Shown here piece after piece: positions 22,337 through 33,739 of a DNA stretch of 64,000 nucleotides. Every line of letters starts with the position of its first letter. The stretch's first letter is position 1. This stretch comes from Symsagittifera roscoffensis. Lineage: Eukaryota > Xenacoelomorpha > Acoela > Convolutidae. Made by a program: the position numbers and the translations under genes. The stretch lies in the NCBI RefSeq assembly GCF_963678635.1, contig NC_087065.1, positions 27,671,254 through 27,735,253 on the forward strand, read 5' to 3'. The notes under the pieces are model-generated. The model worked only from the letters and a program-made list of their open reading frames with translations, did not search any database and was not told where the DNA came from.

Positions 22337-23226
22337 ATCAGTATTAGTGTGTCCAACTGAATTCTTTTCGTCTGTTTTTCAGTTTCAGTTAAAGTTACAG
22401 TTCTGATTTTCCGGGTCTTTCCATTTCAGTTACAGTTACAGTTTTTACAGTTTTTTTCTTTCAGTTTCAGTTACAGTTTCAGTTGAAGCTTTCAGTTGGA
22501 AAAATTGAATCAAACAACATGTTGAATTTGAAAACAAAACTTACAAAGAAACAAAAACTTAACGAGTTCAATCAAAAGTCAAGTCATTCAATCAAGTCAC
22601 GGTTACTCGCAATCATTGTTCTTTCACGGAGCCCAGTGTTCGACAGCACTCTAAGTCTTCCTTCCGCTTGGATGGCTGCTCCCGAAAAAAGTCTTTCAAC
22701 TCCGACTCCAGCGCCGCTGAAACACGCAAACTGAGACAACTCAGGAACAGTAGATAGTCTGTCGCGCCAAAACTTGTGAAGGTATTCCGAGTGATGTTTG
22801 AGATCAATGTCAAATCCCGGTTTCATGTGTTCGTAAGTAGAGATATTCGCGCAATAGCTCTCAAACTGGGCCGAAAGCTTAACGGCTATTTCTTCGGGTT
22901 GCGATGCAGATGGAGGCGGAGTGAACAAACTCGGAAAGTTTTCTTCTTGCGACCAGTTGTTGTTGCTGCCATCTCGATCTGGAAACGTATGAATTGCGTC
23001 AAGTATTTATACTAAGCTATCTGAAACTGAAACTGCAACTGTAACTGAAACTCTAACTGAAACAAGGACCGGAGTTGGTTTCAGTTACAGTTTCAGTTAC
23101 AGTTCAAAACATCCGGCTGTTTCAGTTCCAGTTACAGTTTCAGTTGATCAAAACCATTTCAGTTGTGCAGTAACAGTTTCAGTTACAGTTTTCAATTCAG
23201 TTACAGTTGGACACACTAATCAGTAT
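22337..23226. mobile_element. Non-autonomous hAT transposon with target duplication
   Basis: Perfect 15 bp terminal inverted repeats, TAGTGTGTCCAACTG at 22345-22359 and its complement at 23204-23218, bound an 874 bp element. Both ends are flanked by the 8 bp duplication ATCAGTAT (22337-22344 and 23219-23226), the size made by hAT transposases. Subterminal regions (about 22370-22500 and 23020-23210) are packed with CAGTTACAGTTT/CAGTTTCAGTT motifs, as expected of transposase-binding sites. Inside is a remnant of the transposase C-terminus on the minus strand. Confidence 0.93.
22584..22928 (-). pseudogene. hAT transposase C-terminal dimerisation fragment
   Basis: About 114 codons are open. The segment WRDRLSTVPELSQFA...GVERLFSGA...RLRVLSNTGLRERTMI carries the conserved pattern of the hAT C-terminal dimerisation domain (W..., PELS.FA, ERLFS, R.L, ER.M). 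The RNase H-like catalytic core and BED finger are absent from the element, so it must depend on transposase made elsewhere. The coding strand is opposite to the flanking EED and hamartin-like genes. Confidence 0.85.
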
Positions 23227-23295
23227 AGTGGTAAAAAAAATTCTGTGCTGAAAAAGGTAGGTCAGTAGGGAGCTCGATTCCCCAGTCTGCGAGTT
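23219..23295 (+). repeat. tRNA-like sequence split by the hAT element
   Basis: Removing the element and one target duplication joins 22331-22344 to 23227 onward and recreates ATCAGTATAGTGGTAA, an A box of tRNA-Asp/Gly type. About 45 bp on lies GAGCTCGATTCCCC (about 23270-23283), a B-box-like arm. The middle is A-rich and does not fold as a normal anticodon arm, so this is a tRNA pseudogene or SINE head rather than a working tRNA gene. Confidence 0.6.
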
Positions 23296-23804
23296 TTATT
23301 TTTAAGCATAATTTTGATGTTCATTGTTTGATATATTTTGAGCATTCATAAATTGTTTTCTCGCTTTCGCCTATACCTGCCTATTGCAGCTTCGCTTTCG
23401 ATGACAAGTTTTGCGTCATATTGATCGGAAACGTTTTTTTGTACTGCAGAAGTTCAGCTTAGTGTTTTTCGAAGAATTCTGACATAAATGCTCTTTGAAA
23501 AGACCATCTTCAATGGTTTTAATGCGTTTTTTCGTCGGCATGGTTTCTGTAGAAATAATTGTGAGCGTCCAGTTTTTTCGATTCATGCATTGGAACCTTG
23601 CAAACAAAGCTACCGTTAGCTGAAAGGTAGAAAATAATCAATGAATTCTAAGCAACCAAAGCATTTTCTTTTTTCAACTCTAGAATTTTGCAGAAAAAAA
23701 TGTGCCAAAACTATTTCAAGACTTTTGTTTCAAAATTTTTTCCATAAAGTGCTCATAATTGGGGCACTTGGGTCATGGGCAAGTTTTTCTCCGCTGGGAA
23801 ATCT

Positions 23805-24185
23805 ATAAGCTGACAAGGATGACCAGTGGTTGTGCAAGAAGCACAATAAAAAACTTTAAAAAAAATTAAGTTTTTTTTTTTCAAATTGGTGTCGTTTTTG
23901 TGCGTGGAGTGGAAAGAGGACAAAACAAATGCAAAAAAGTTAGTATGTTAGGCTTAATTGACAACAGTTCTTCAAAAAAAGGATTAACAAACAACAAATA
24001 AAAATCTTTTTCGCCTAAAAGAGAAATTTTTGAATAAAAAAATCTCTAGATTGCTTTTTAATTTCTCTAAATCAGACAAAAACTCTAAAGATTCAAACAA
24101 ATTTTTCTCGACACACAATAGAAGCAAGCGGTATATGCGTTTTAAGTAAGTCTTTTTCAAATAAGTTTCGCGCATTTCTGTTTTC
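23805..24185 (+). repeat. Dispersed repeat R1, partial copy C
   Basis: GACAAGGATGACCAGTGGTTGTGCAAGAAGCACAAT followed by a T run and GGTGTCGTTTTTGTGCGTG matches the start of R1 copies A and B. The right end of R1 was not found, so the copy is truncated or diverged. Confidence 0.5.
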
Positions 24186-24452
24186 AGCCGATATGTTCAA
24201 TCTAGTTTCTTAAACAGCATGAAGTCTGGTCGCCTAATTTAACGCTTTCAATGCAGCTTGTATTAATGGCTGCCGCAGTTGAATGCAGCAGTTTGTTATA
24301 AATGCGGCAGTTTTTAAGTTATAGCAGAAAACTGAGCTATAGAAATGTACAATTACTTCAACTTCAAAACAGAAATCAGCAATCAATAAAAGGAAGAGTT
24401 GTTCTCTTAGGTTTTTGCAGTTCCTGGGCAAAATTAAGAAACATTTAACGTT

Positions 24453-25862
24453 CTAAATTTTAATCGCCAAAATTGAAGCCAGAGATATAGCTGTAATCGG
24501 AGACAATTTTGTTGAAAATCCTTTTTTAGAATCAGGTTCACCTTCGTTTTCTGATGATTTAGTATCAGCTGGGGTTTCAGTTGCATCCACCGAACCAGAT
24601 TGGGTGGGAGTTGTTGTGTTGGTTTCCAGTTCAGTCACGCCACTTAAAAACTTTCGTACGTCTTCGGGGATTTCATCACATACCTCAACACCATATTGTG
24701 AACTGGATTGATCAATGCGATGCGCTTCTACTGAACTCGGAACCGGAAGTGGGTCTCTCCAATAGCAAAGTTTTAAATCGTTAGGTGGTAGTTTTTTCGC
24801 CTCGCAAAGCTTTCTTACACTGTCTTTCACCATATGCAAGCCGTACTGATGCATCATGCATATTTCACAAATCTCTAAATTTTCAATTAAGTGACAATCG
24901 CCTGCTTCAAAACTGATTCCAAATTTGTGCATATTTACAGTTCCTTTGTCAGTAACAAGTTGAGTTAATTTTAGCCAAGAGTTTCCCAAAACCAACGTGC
25001 CATATTCAATTCTTTCCAAAATAACGCCAAAATAAATACTCGTAATTTTTGGAACATAGTAGAGCATGTCTTTAGTTAGGTACTTGGGCCCGTCGTATAT
25101 CTCGACGTAAAATGACTCCAACTCGTCGGCGTAGCTTTTATCGAGTAAAAAAGTAGGGTAGAATTCTCTAACACCCCAAACGAACTTCTCATGTTGACGC
25201 GTGAGCAAGTAGTTAGTCGTATGATTCGCAATCTTCAGTTTTTGAACTTCGTAATACGAAGAGCTGTGGCTAAATGCAGCTCTAAACGGATCACTGAATA
25301 AAACTTCTACGTTTTTTATGCCAACCGCTTTGAAGATGTGCGCAAAATTGAAACTATCCAAATCGAGAATCGCGTCCGTTTTGATATCACCAAAGCAATC
25401 GGAGATATAGAAAGTAGTCATCGATGACAACTGAATTATTTGGGGTATTCTTTCAACTTCCTGTGGGATTAATTTTGACATATTTCGTATCTTGATGCTA
25501 ATAATCTCTAGAAGTTTCCATTTTTCAGCCAATTTTGCAAAAAGCAATGTTACGTTTCTAATCTGAAGACTTTCCAGCTTTATGTCAAGACGAATCGTGT
25601 CAAGTTCCTCATTGACGTCTGGTAATTGAATTTTAAAACTCTCATGAAATTCATCTGCAACTAAATTACGGATTTTTAGAAGAGATGGAATATCCGCACC
25701 TTGGCCAACTATTTTGCACACTGTTATTTTGGAATTTTCATTACATAGGCAATGATTGTTGAATGTAGTAATTACAGTTTTGCACTGAGTATTCAATGAG
25801 AAGACAGGCATCCGTTCAGACACCAACAAGCAAAGACTCAATATTTGGATAAAAAGCTTCAT
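24453..25862 (-). CDS. Secreted, probably GPI-anchored protein, CEICMMHQ family (A)
   Basis: A single-exon frame of 469 residues that I do not recognise by name. Residues 1-22 form a signal peptide (hydrophobic FIQILSLCLLV). Cysteines C27, C38, C40 and C49 have the C-x10-CxC-x8-C spacing of an LRR N-terminal cap. The next ~230 residues have scattered leucine-rich stretches, suggesting a degenerate LRR-like fold. RIEYGTLV (284-291) and CEICMMHQYGLH (332-343) are shared with the paralogue downstream. A Thr/Ser/Glu-rich stalk (about 410-450) precedes a hydrophobic C-terminal tail (about 454-469) without charged end residues, which fits a GPI signal. N-glycosylation motifs NVT, NMS, NHT and NTT occur. 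The paralogue has an intron inside the region just before CEIC; this gene has none. Confidence 0.85.
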   Translation of the reverse strand: MKLFIQILSLCLLVSERMPVFSLNTQCKTVITTFNNHCLCNENSKITVCKIVGQGADIPSLLKIRNLVADEFHESFKIQLPDVNEELDTIRLDIKLESLQIRNVTLLFAKLAEKWKLLEIISIKIRNMSKLIPQEVERIPQIIQLSSMTTFYISDCFGDIKTDAILDLDSFNFAHIFKAVGIKNVEVLFSDPFRAAFSHSSSYYEVQKLKIANHTTNYLLTRQHEKFVWGVREFYPTFLLDKSYADELESFYVEIYDGPKYLTKDMLYYVPKITSIYFGVILERIEYGTLVLGNSWLKLTQLVTDKGTVNMHKFGISFEAGDCHLIENLEICEICMMHQYGLHMVKDSVRKLCEAKKLPPNDLKLCYWRDPLPVPSSVEAHRIDQSSSQYGVEVCDEIPEDVRKFLSGVTELETNTTTPTQSGSVDATETPADTKSSENEGEPDSKKGFSTKLSPITAISLASILAIKI

Positions 25863-25980
25863 TCAAATTATCGCTTCTTTGGTTTGATGGCAACTGTTCG
25901 ATAAAATAGTTCACGCGCGATGTTCCTTTTGATCACATGTAATGACAGCTAGTGCGGTTTTCAAAATTTAGTGCATGCTG

Positions 25981-26223
25981 TTACTTTTTAGCAAAACTTT
26001 CGGCGGACAAATATACTTGAACTTTTGGCAAGACAAGGTTGTGAAAATGAAGCGCTGAGGAGAGCTGAGAAACCGGAATAACAATTTCGCCTACCGAAAA
26101 GCAGCTTTGCCCCTCGTGTAACTCTTGTCCAGCTCCACGCCATTGTTCCACCCATGGTTCAATGGGCCTTACGTCAGTCAACTTCACCCACGATTTATAT
26201 CTTTTGTTTACACAAAAGGCCAT
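25981..26223 (-). CDS. Unrecognised 80-codon open frame
   Basis: Starts ATGGCC and encodes a compositionally normal, soluble-looking peptide (KSWVKLTDVRPIEPWVEQW near residues 10-28; one CF motif at 61-62-like position; terminal AKK). It is richer in Trp, Pro and Glu than chance frames in this AT-rich DNA, so it may be an exon of a small gene whose other exons were not found. It lies 118 bp upstream of the start of secreted gene A on the same strand and could belong to that transcript's 5' region. I cannot assign a family. Confidence 0.35.
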   Translation of the reverse strand: MAFCVNKRYKSWVKLTDVRPIEPWVEQWRGAGQELHEGQSCFSVGEIVIPVSQLSSALHFHNLVLPKVQVYLSAESFAKK

Positions 26224-27095
26224 ATCTCATGTGACTCGCCCATTTTCAGCTTGCGATGCAGCAAATAGGATCTATCTGCGAGCATTTATTTAGATTTTTT
26301 TTCATTGAACATTTCACTGAATTGCTTATTTAAAAACACTTCAGACACGATACGGTCCACCACAAACATTCAGGGATGCGCATTCATACAAACATTTGGC
26401 TTTAATATTTCTCTTATTAAACAAATGCTGGTAATGATTTCAATTGATTTTAGTACTGAATGAGTAAAATGCTTCGAGCCTTTCCGATACATTATGGTTT
26501 TGACTTCCATAGAAAAAGAAGAACATTAAGAATTGGGTTGACGAAATAATAAAAAGCTTCTACAAAATAACTAGCACAATCAACATGCACAAATAACTGA
26601 AATTTTGCAGTAATTTATGTTTGTAAAGATTTTTCGTCCACTTTCAACCAATGCAATGATGAAAGACGAAAGACGAGTGAATGCTTTACAGATCGAAGAT
26701 GAATATCAGTTTGCATAAGACCCTTGAACCCAATGAATTCTTGATAATGTCAGACAACATTTTCATGCGACATTTCTCAATCGAACTCTATCTGACCACT
26801 TTTTGGGAGACTTCAACGATCCCGTCAGTGATCGACAATACCTCACTAATCTGTCCGTCGACTCAGTATACCCTAAATCCCTAGGCTGGTGACGGAACAT
26901 ACTAGTACAACTACACTACATCTGCGCACTACGTCAGAAGAGCCAGTGCAGATTTCTTAAATTGAAAAAAAATTGCAAAACTCGGATAGTTAAGGCCAAT
27001 TTAATGCACTTTAGGCAATTAAAATGTTTTTTTTTGTTGAATTATTGATGAAATATTTGAGAAAAAATTGATTCATTTTTTCATCAATTTATCCA
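26224..27095. other. Intergenic, no gene seen
   Basis: Nothing convincing beyond a 67-codon frame (26681-26884, +) lacking similarity or splice support. Confidence 0.4.
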
Positions 27096-27099
27096 TCCA

Positions 27100-28575
27100 C
27101 GCGCTATCTAAAGTACTGAGGGTGTCTTTAGCACCTCGTTTTTTGTTAATATGATTAATTTGCTGGCCTCACTTCAATTTGGAACATTAATTTGCCGCTT
27201 ACGCAAGTTATAAGAACACAACAAGCAAAAGAAAGAACCAATTCGACCAAATAAACAACTTTCAAAAGCCCGTAACTTAACAACAAATGATTACAAAAAA
27301 TATCTTTTCAGATTTGAACTCAGGACTGCAATATCTTTCAGATGGTATAAAAACATTTTATCAAAACGACTACTTCAGAAGTCGAAAATTGACTAAATAA
27401 AAAAACCACGCCAAGCCTAGATATTCCGCACCTTCGAAAGTCGGAACAATAAAAACCTAAAAAACATTTTACTCTGATCAGTTTATGTGGTTTATTAGGC
27501 TGATTGAAAAATTTGGTCTCGCCCCTATCTTCGCTTAACCAGTGTTTTCCCAGCTTTACCGAAAACACGAAAAATATTGAGAATTTTTTTCTTCATTTTA
27601 CATCCCCCCACGCTAAGTAAAAAACTAAGGGTGTGTTTATCGTCTCGTATTGTGATAATAAGAACACATTGCTGGCCTCAATTCAATTTGGAACTCATTA
27701 ATTTGCTTCTTACGCGTGATATAAGTACTCAATATATCGCACTTAAATTATCCCAAACTGGCCAAATTAACAATTTGCGAACGAACGTAATTTTGTGAAA
27801 AACGATCATATGTAATATATATTTTTAAATTTGAGCTTAGGGTTACAATATCTCCCAGATAGTTGTAAAATGTTAAAATAGTGTACCTCATGATACACTA
27901 AACTAAACTTAGCTACTGTAAAATAAGACTGCTCGTAATCAGGGCTAAGCCCTGAATGTTTCGACTGCCCTTTAGTTCGTATCGAACAGTTTTTTGAAAC
28001 AAAAATATTGAAAACCTATACATTTTGGACAATGTCAAAGTGTAAAATTTTTAGTCGTACAAATTGAATACGACCAATTAGCTAGCCTCAATTCAATTTG
28101 GAACGATTTTGGTGAGAGGGATAATTCGCCACGCATAAATAAATCGCGTTACGTTCTCAGCATTATGAATAAACTCATCAAACCGCGCACATTTTTGTCC
28201 AGAACATGGCAAGTTTGGCCATTTTCGAAACTCAAGAACTTTATCAAAAAAATTGGAGGTGAATTATCTTTTTACATTTGAACTCAGGCAGTCGATATCT
28301 TCAATGGGGTATAAAAAAATTTCTGTTGAAAATTTTTATTTCGATCGGTGAAAATTGACTGAATAAAAAAAACCACACCGAGCATAAATATTCCGTTTTC
28401 TTCTAAAGTCGGAACAATAATGCGAACGTAAAACTATTAAAATGTTCTTTTAAAATACGAACAGTGAATCGTTCCGTCAAAACGCTTAGTTAACAAGTCA
28501 AAAATTGACTGAATTAAAAAAAAAAACGCACCAAGCATAGATATTCCGCACTTTCTTCGAAAGTCGGAACAATAG
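27100..28575 (+). repeat. Degenerate direct repeats of about 500 bp
   Basis: The segment GCTGGCCTCAATTCAATTTGGAAC occurs near 27160, 27675 and 28085, ATTTGAACTCAGG...CAATATCT near 27312, 27830 and 28275, and AAAATTGACTGAATAAAAAAACCAC...TATTCCG...AAAGTCGGAACAAT near 27385, 28355 and 28500. The order is kept, so about three diverged copies of one unit lie head to tail. No coding capacity was recognised. Confidence 0.7.
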
Positions 28576-28902
28576 TATGGGAAGGAACAGCACACACGTA
28601 TAGCCAAAAAGATAGATATATCGCGACGAACAGACGTTGTTTTGAGACAACTACTCTATGAAGTAACCCTTCAGATATATATCAGACAATATTGAAACAA
28701 ATGTTTCAATCTAAACTGCTTGCTAATAATAATCTTAGTGTGTTGTTTACATTAGATTTTCGAAAAAGATTTTATAGAGGGTATCCAAAAAATGGTAAAT
28801 TTCAAAAAAAAATTATGAAACGGTTATAAAAAAAGCCCAGAGATTATCAGATACTTCCTTTGTTACAAAAATTTCAAAATAGTTTGATTTTTTGAAATAC
28901 TG
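28576..28902. other. 3' flank of secreted gene B
   Basis: AT-rich, no gene. It would hold the 3' UTR of the minus-strand gene that ends at 28903. Confidence 0.4.
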
Positions 28903-31900
28903 CTAGTATATCAATAACAACCATAACATTATTATCGGTTCATAGCTGAGTTTTAAAATATTAGCTGAACTTTCTTCTCTCATTTCAGCAATTGAGATTT
29001 CTGATGCGTCAGGTATGCTGGTGGTCGTAAAGGTAGACGCTGTTGTAAATGCGGCTAAATGGTCTCGAAGATCACTCGGCACATTGCTGCATAGTGGAAT
29101 GTGTTCTTTGAAATCTGGCTCGTAAATATTGTAGCTTGCTAAGTGCCCGCCCAGTGGCTCCGGCTGCGTCCAGTAGCACTTCTTGATTGGTTCGTTTATT
29201 GGTTCAAACTTCAGGCATTTTCCCGACACGTCATCTTGGGTCCTGTGCATGCCGAATTGATGCATCATACAAATTTCGCAAGCATCATCAGGCAACGCCA
29301 AGCAGCGTCCTTAAAATAAGTAGTTTGTTATAGTTTAGTTTAATTTGTAGCTGCATAAAAAGCACAGCTTGTTAAGAGTCGATGAACATAGTTCAGACTC
29401 TCATATAGTTGATGATCATTTTGTCAGCAAATCTTCCCTTTTTCGCGGTTTGACTTATGATTTCGATTTTCAATTTCAAAAGAGGAATTTAATTTCCAGG
29501 TTTCCCTGCGCGATAAAAAACTTACTTATTGATACAGTTTTCCCAAAATGGTTAATTTTATCCCAAAAGTGTCAATCATAAATTATTCTAGAAATTCAAA
29601 GAGCTTGATGGGCATCTATTTTTCTTTAAGATTCCAAAATTGAGATTTTTTTTATAAAAACTAAGTCCTTATTTTTTTTCCGTTTACTTGCGTTCTTTGA
29701 CTCTTTTTCAACTGTTTGTTGGCCATGTTTATCATATTTCGGCTTTTCATAAATTTAAATTTAAAGTAGCATTTCGTTTAATTTGCCATAAGCTCGGAAA
29801 TCCATCCAATCAGAATTTCAAATAGATTTTTTTCGTTCTGACTACTGAAACTGCGGGCGAAGTTCATATTCGGGTGTTTTAGTTTTTTCTTTTTTGTTTT
29901 CCACGCAAAACTAGCTACCACAAAAAATCATCGTAGTGTGTTGAGTGATAAATAATATGAGAAACATTTCAGACATGCTTCAAACGACATTTAAAATTTC
30001 TCAAAAAAGTTGGTAGTTTCGAAACTGGTAGTTTCGAAAAAAAACCTTTTTTTTTCATCTTTTCGTCTAACTTCAGGTCAACAAAGCGATCGAGCAGGCT
30101 TATAATAGTTAGTTTTCATTTCTCCAAACTAACCTTTTTTTAAATTGATTTAATTGAAATTAGTTTCGGTGAACTTCTTAGCACTTCTTGGGAATAAAAG
30201 TTAAAGAACGAATAAAAAAATTCGACAAAATTTTCGCACAACTTTTTGAATTTATTTTTTAGTTTTTCAAAATTTCATGTTTTTGCATGTGAAAAACTGT
30301 TCTCAAATGTTGCTATTTTTCATCACTATCAAATTGTTAGGCTTCTCTTTAGATTCTCTCATCACGCCAAAACAAAAGACGCAATTTAAAAAATGGTTCT
30401 TTTCATTAAAAAAATATGGTCGGATCATTCTGTGCTACTTGCAGAGCAACCGGCCATCCTTGTTTTCTTTTTCTCTTAACTTTGTGAGTGGAATCAGTTA
30501 GATAGTTCTCTGCAAAACTGATTTACTTGGTTAAAATTTTGTTGAAATTGCATTAGAACGAGCTAGGAAGGCAACACTTTTTTTATTACAGAGTTGATTA
30601 AGTGCAAATTATACTGGAAATCTCAATATAAGTTTTTCTTGTTTTTCTTACGACTTTTGAAATTGTTTTTGAAATCAAATGAACAATAGGGTCACTATAT
30701 CATGCTCTTCTTGATTCGTTCGAGCTTTGTTTGAGGTATTCAAAACCGAGCGGAGAAAACACACCAATTGAACCATAGATAGTTTTTGTCTTTTTCAGTG
30801 ACACATTCGGAATAAAAAAGCACGATTTTATAGCAAGCCCATTTGACGACCAAATGTTCATGGCTACGAAATTTCACAAGAAAAAAGTTTAGCCAAACCT
30901 AAAAAACTAGGTCAATCTATAAAAAAGCGAAATGTTTGCATTTTTTTGAAATATCCCTCGTTTAAATTCTAGAATCGAAACTGCACCGTAATAATTTTTT
31001 TAAACAAAAATTGTTCTCTAAGTATTAGAACATGCCCCTAGCTATGTCATGTTTTGCTTCAATTGCGTCACGAAGTTAGTAGAAAAAAATTTGGTGTTTA
31101 AATGCTCGGCTTAGCTGTTTTGCTACCACAAAAAGTTTCATAGTGTCAAGTGCGGCATCTGGCCAAACTCGTATTAACATTAATAATTTCGCCTGCTTTT
31201 GGCTATTCAGACACAAATTTAGCGTAGTGTAGATGAAATTGAGTCTTTCTTTGAAATTGAACTTCATTCCTAGGACCAGTAGCGGATTTAGGGGGAGAGG
31301 GGCTGGGGCATCGGACTTTCCCCCTTTGTACTATTTTGAGATATGCAATTTTGGCTGCCGGAATTTTGGTGCCAATATTTACTAATATTGAGGGAGAAGC
31401 GCGCGCTAAAAAACGCAAACTTTGGTTAAAATTTTCCAAGAAAGCCGGCCTTCTTTTTTGGCTTGTTTTTTTTTCAAAAATTTGCTTGCGACGCATAAAA
31501 TTTGGGTAAAATAGGGTCTTTTTAGTTATTTGGGAGAGCTAAGAAAATCAATTTGGTTGACCTAAGAAAGATCGACAAAACTTTCGAATTTTTTTGAAAA
31601 TCCGCCCCCTCGAGAAAATTCTAGATCCGCCCTGCCTAGTACGAACTCTTTGGGCGCAGTTTTAAAAATATATATACTGGAGAAGAAAAATTATGTCAAA
31701 ACCTGTGATCATTAATTTTTTTCAAGCTTTGTGAAAAAATACTGCGCGTTTTTAACATACGTTTTTGCCTGATTCAATTGAAATAGCCAAAACTGGAAAT
31801 TTGAAAACATTGGACAATTACATCACCGAGAAAAAGTAACTAATTTTTTCGGCGTTTCATTAGATCTTTTCTTTCAATTTTAGTCTTTCGCTTCATAATA

Positions 31901-33116
31901 AAGTTACTTTTTTTCTTCAGTATTTTGTTCAAAGATCTTTTTATTCAAATTTTGCAGATTCTTAGATCTCTGGTCAGATCAGAGCTACTTGTGCAGCAAA
32001 CGACTAGCGCACCCCCTTTTTCTCTTACGAATCCATGATCACATTAGGTCTGTGTCTCAAGTTTTTTTATTGTTGAGAGAAGAAGTTGCCATTACCGTCC
32101 ATGAAATCTTGTTCATAAGTCCTCGAATCCATTCTAATTTTCTGTAGAAAGTAGCTTTTCAAAGTATTTTCATTCACTAATGTTCCATATTCAATCCTCT
32201 GAAAGGATCTTCCCAAAAACAGGGGACCAAGAAGTCTTGTGTTAAATAGCATTTCTTTGTGCATATACTCGGGGCCATTCCTTATGTCGAGATCGCAGTA
32301 AGCGTAACTCTCACGCTCGCCCTCAGCTAACGTTTTCTCCTGTAAAATTCGAGGGTAAAAACCGGGCACCGTCCATTGGATATTTTCTTTAGCGGAGTTT
32401 GATAAGAAATTGTACTTGTTGTTGAGAAAATCTGTGTTTTTAACGTTGAACGTGAAGTTCAGATTGATTCCTTGGTAGGTCTGCGGATCTCCCATGAACA
32501 GTTTCACACCCTCAAGTTCTTTTATTACAAGTGTACTCAATCGGCTATATTGACTCAAATCCAGTGTTTTTCCATTAGAAAAAGTCTCACTGAACGATTC
32601 TCTAATGTTGAGACATGTTAAATGCTTCATAATAACAGAGTTGTTTGAAAGGCGTTCAAAATCTTTCACAGACAGTTTCTTCATTTTATTGATATATATT
32701 CCATAAGGGATGCATTCTTTTATTCCAATAAACGCTTTCCACAAACTCGCTAAATTTGCGATAAGAAGATTATCCAGAAAGACATTGATAAGTTGCGGCT
32801 GGTAGCCTTTATAATAGAAACAGTCGATGACGAAGTTCGGAGAAATTTGATTGGCTAGTAAATTTCTGATGAAAATACCCTGTGTGTCGATTCTGAAATC
32901 GTAGATGGCCTTGCATCGTAGTATAGTGTAACCATTACATAAGCAGCCACTGATTTCCATCTCGTGGCCAGATATTTTTGCACAAGGAGTTTCCGCCTGA
33001 TCAAGACAGATAGAAAAATCAGGTGTCATTACAAGTAGCATGAATAATGCGTTCAAAGCATACGGACACTTCCAGTCTTCGATCATCATGAATTTAAACT
33101 TTAAGAGTGAGGTCAA
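28903..33116 (-). CDS. Secreted, probably GPI-anchored protein, CEICMMHQ family (B)
   Basis: Two exons, 33116-32096 and 29309-28903, join in frame (GT at 32095, AG at 29311-29310) to 475 residues, nearly the length of paralogue A (469). A hydrophobic segment at about 20-36 acts as signal peptide; Met10 or Met11 may be the real start. C45, C58, C60 and C68 repeat the LRR-cap-like cysteine spacing. Shared with A are GFYP...L, GPEYMHKEML (A: GPKYLTKDML), FQRIEYGTLV and, at the start of exon 2, CEICMMHQFGMH (351-362). The C-terminus (SYEPIIMLWLLLIY) is a hydrophobic GPI-type tail after a Thr/Ser stalk. The 2786 bp intron carries a hAT-like MITE and an R1 repeat. The junction makes GRCLALPDDACEIC, matching GDCHLIENLEICEIC in A. 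Function unknown. Confidence 0.8.
29880..30475 (-). repeat. Dispersed repeat R1, inverted copy D
   Basis: Read on the minus strand it begins with AACAAGGATGGCCGGTTGC and GCAAGTAGCACAGAATGATC and ends at TTTTGCGTGGAAAACAAAAA, the same ends as R1 copies A and B. It lies inside the intron of secreted gene B. Confidence 0.6.
31269..31642. mobile_element. hAT-type MITE in the intron of secreted gene B
   Basis: Termini CAGTAGCGGATTTAG (from 31277) and the complement of CAGGGCGGATCTAG (to 31634) bound 358 bp. Flanks CCTAGGAC (31269-31276) and CCTAGTAC (31635-31642) are an 8 bp duplication with one mismatch. CAGGGGCGGATCTAGG-type ends are known from many animal hAT MITEs. A second member lies inverted at 51.35-51.77 kb. 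Confidence 0.8.
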
Positions 33117-33506
33117 AATCTTGGATAGGTGGGATTTTCAAGTTGACTAGTAAGAAAAATACAAGCTAACTTTGGTTTTTGTTGTCAAGTCTATAAGCTA
33201 AATAATCAGTTTTTTTTTGATTTTTTGACGCCTCAATAAATTAACTTTAACGAGTTTTTTTGATTATCAATTAAATTTCCTTCAGCCAACTTCTGAATAT
33301 GAATGAATTTCTTCAACGAGTTTTTTTATTTTCAAAAAGTTTTCTTCAACCTCTTTTTTATCAGTAAATTTTCGGCAACCCAGAGAAATTGAGGTGATTT
33401 TCTACAATCAATTTCATTAAAACACCATCCAAGGTATATCCGAGGCTACAAAATGCAAGTTTTTATGCATGCAAGTTGATCCAAGAGGTAGTTATAAGTT
33501 TCGCGG

Positions 33507-33707
33507 TGTAATATCTTACGTGACTGACTTAAATTATAATAATTTATAATTCCAGAGAAATAAACTGATCTTTTTTAGTTATAAGTTTTTCTCTAAGCGC
33601 TGCTGAAATCACCGCAGTGTCTTTTTGGTCTGACTGATTCAACTGTATACCGAAGGTTTGAACTTCGGTGACCTTGAACAATATAATAGGACATAAATAT
33701 TACATTC

Positions 33708-33739
<32 letters not shown>

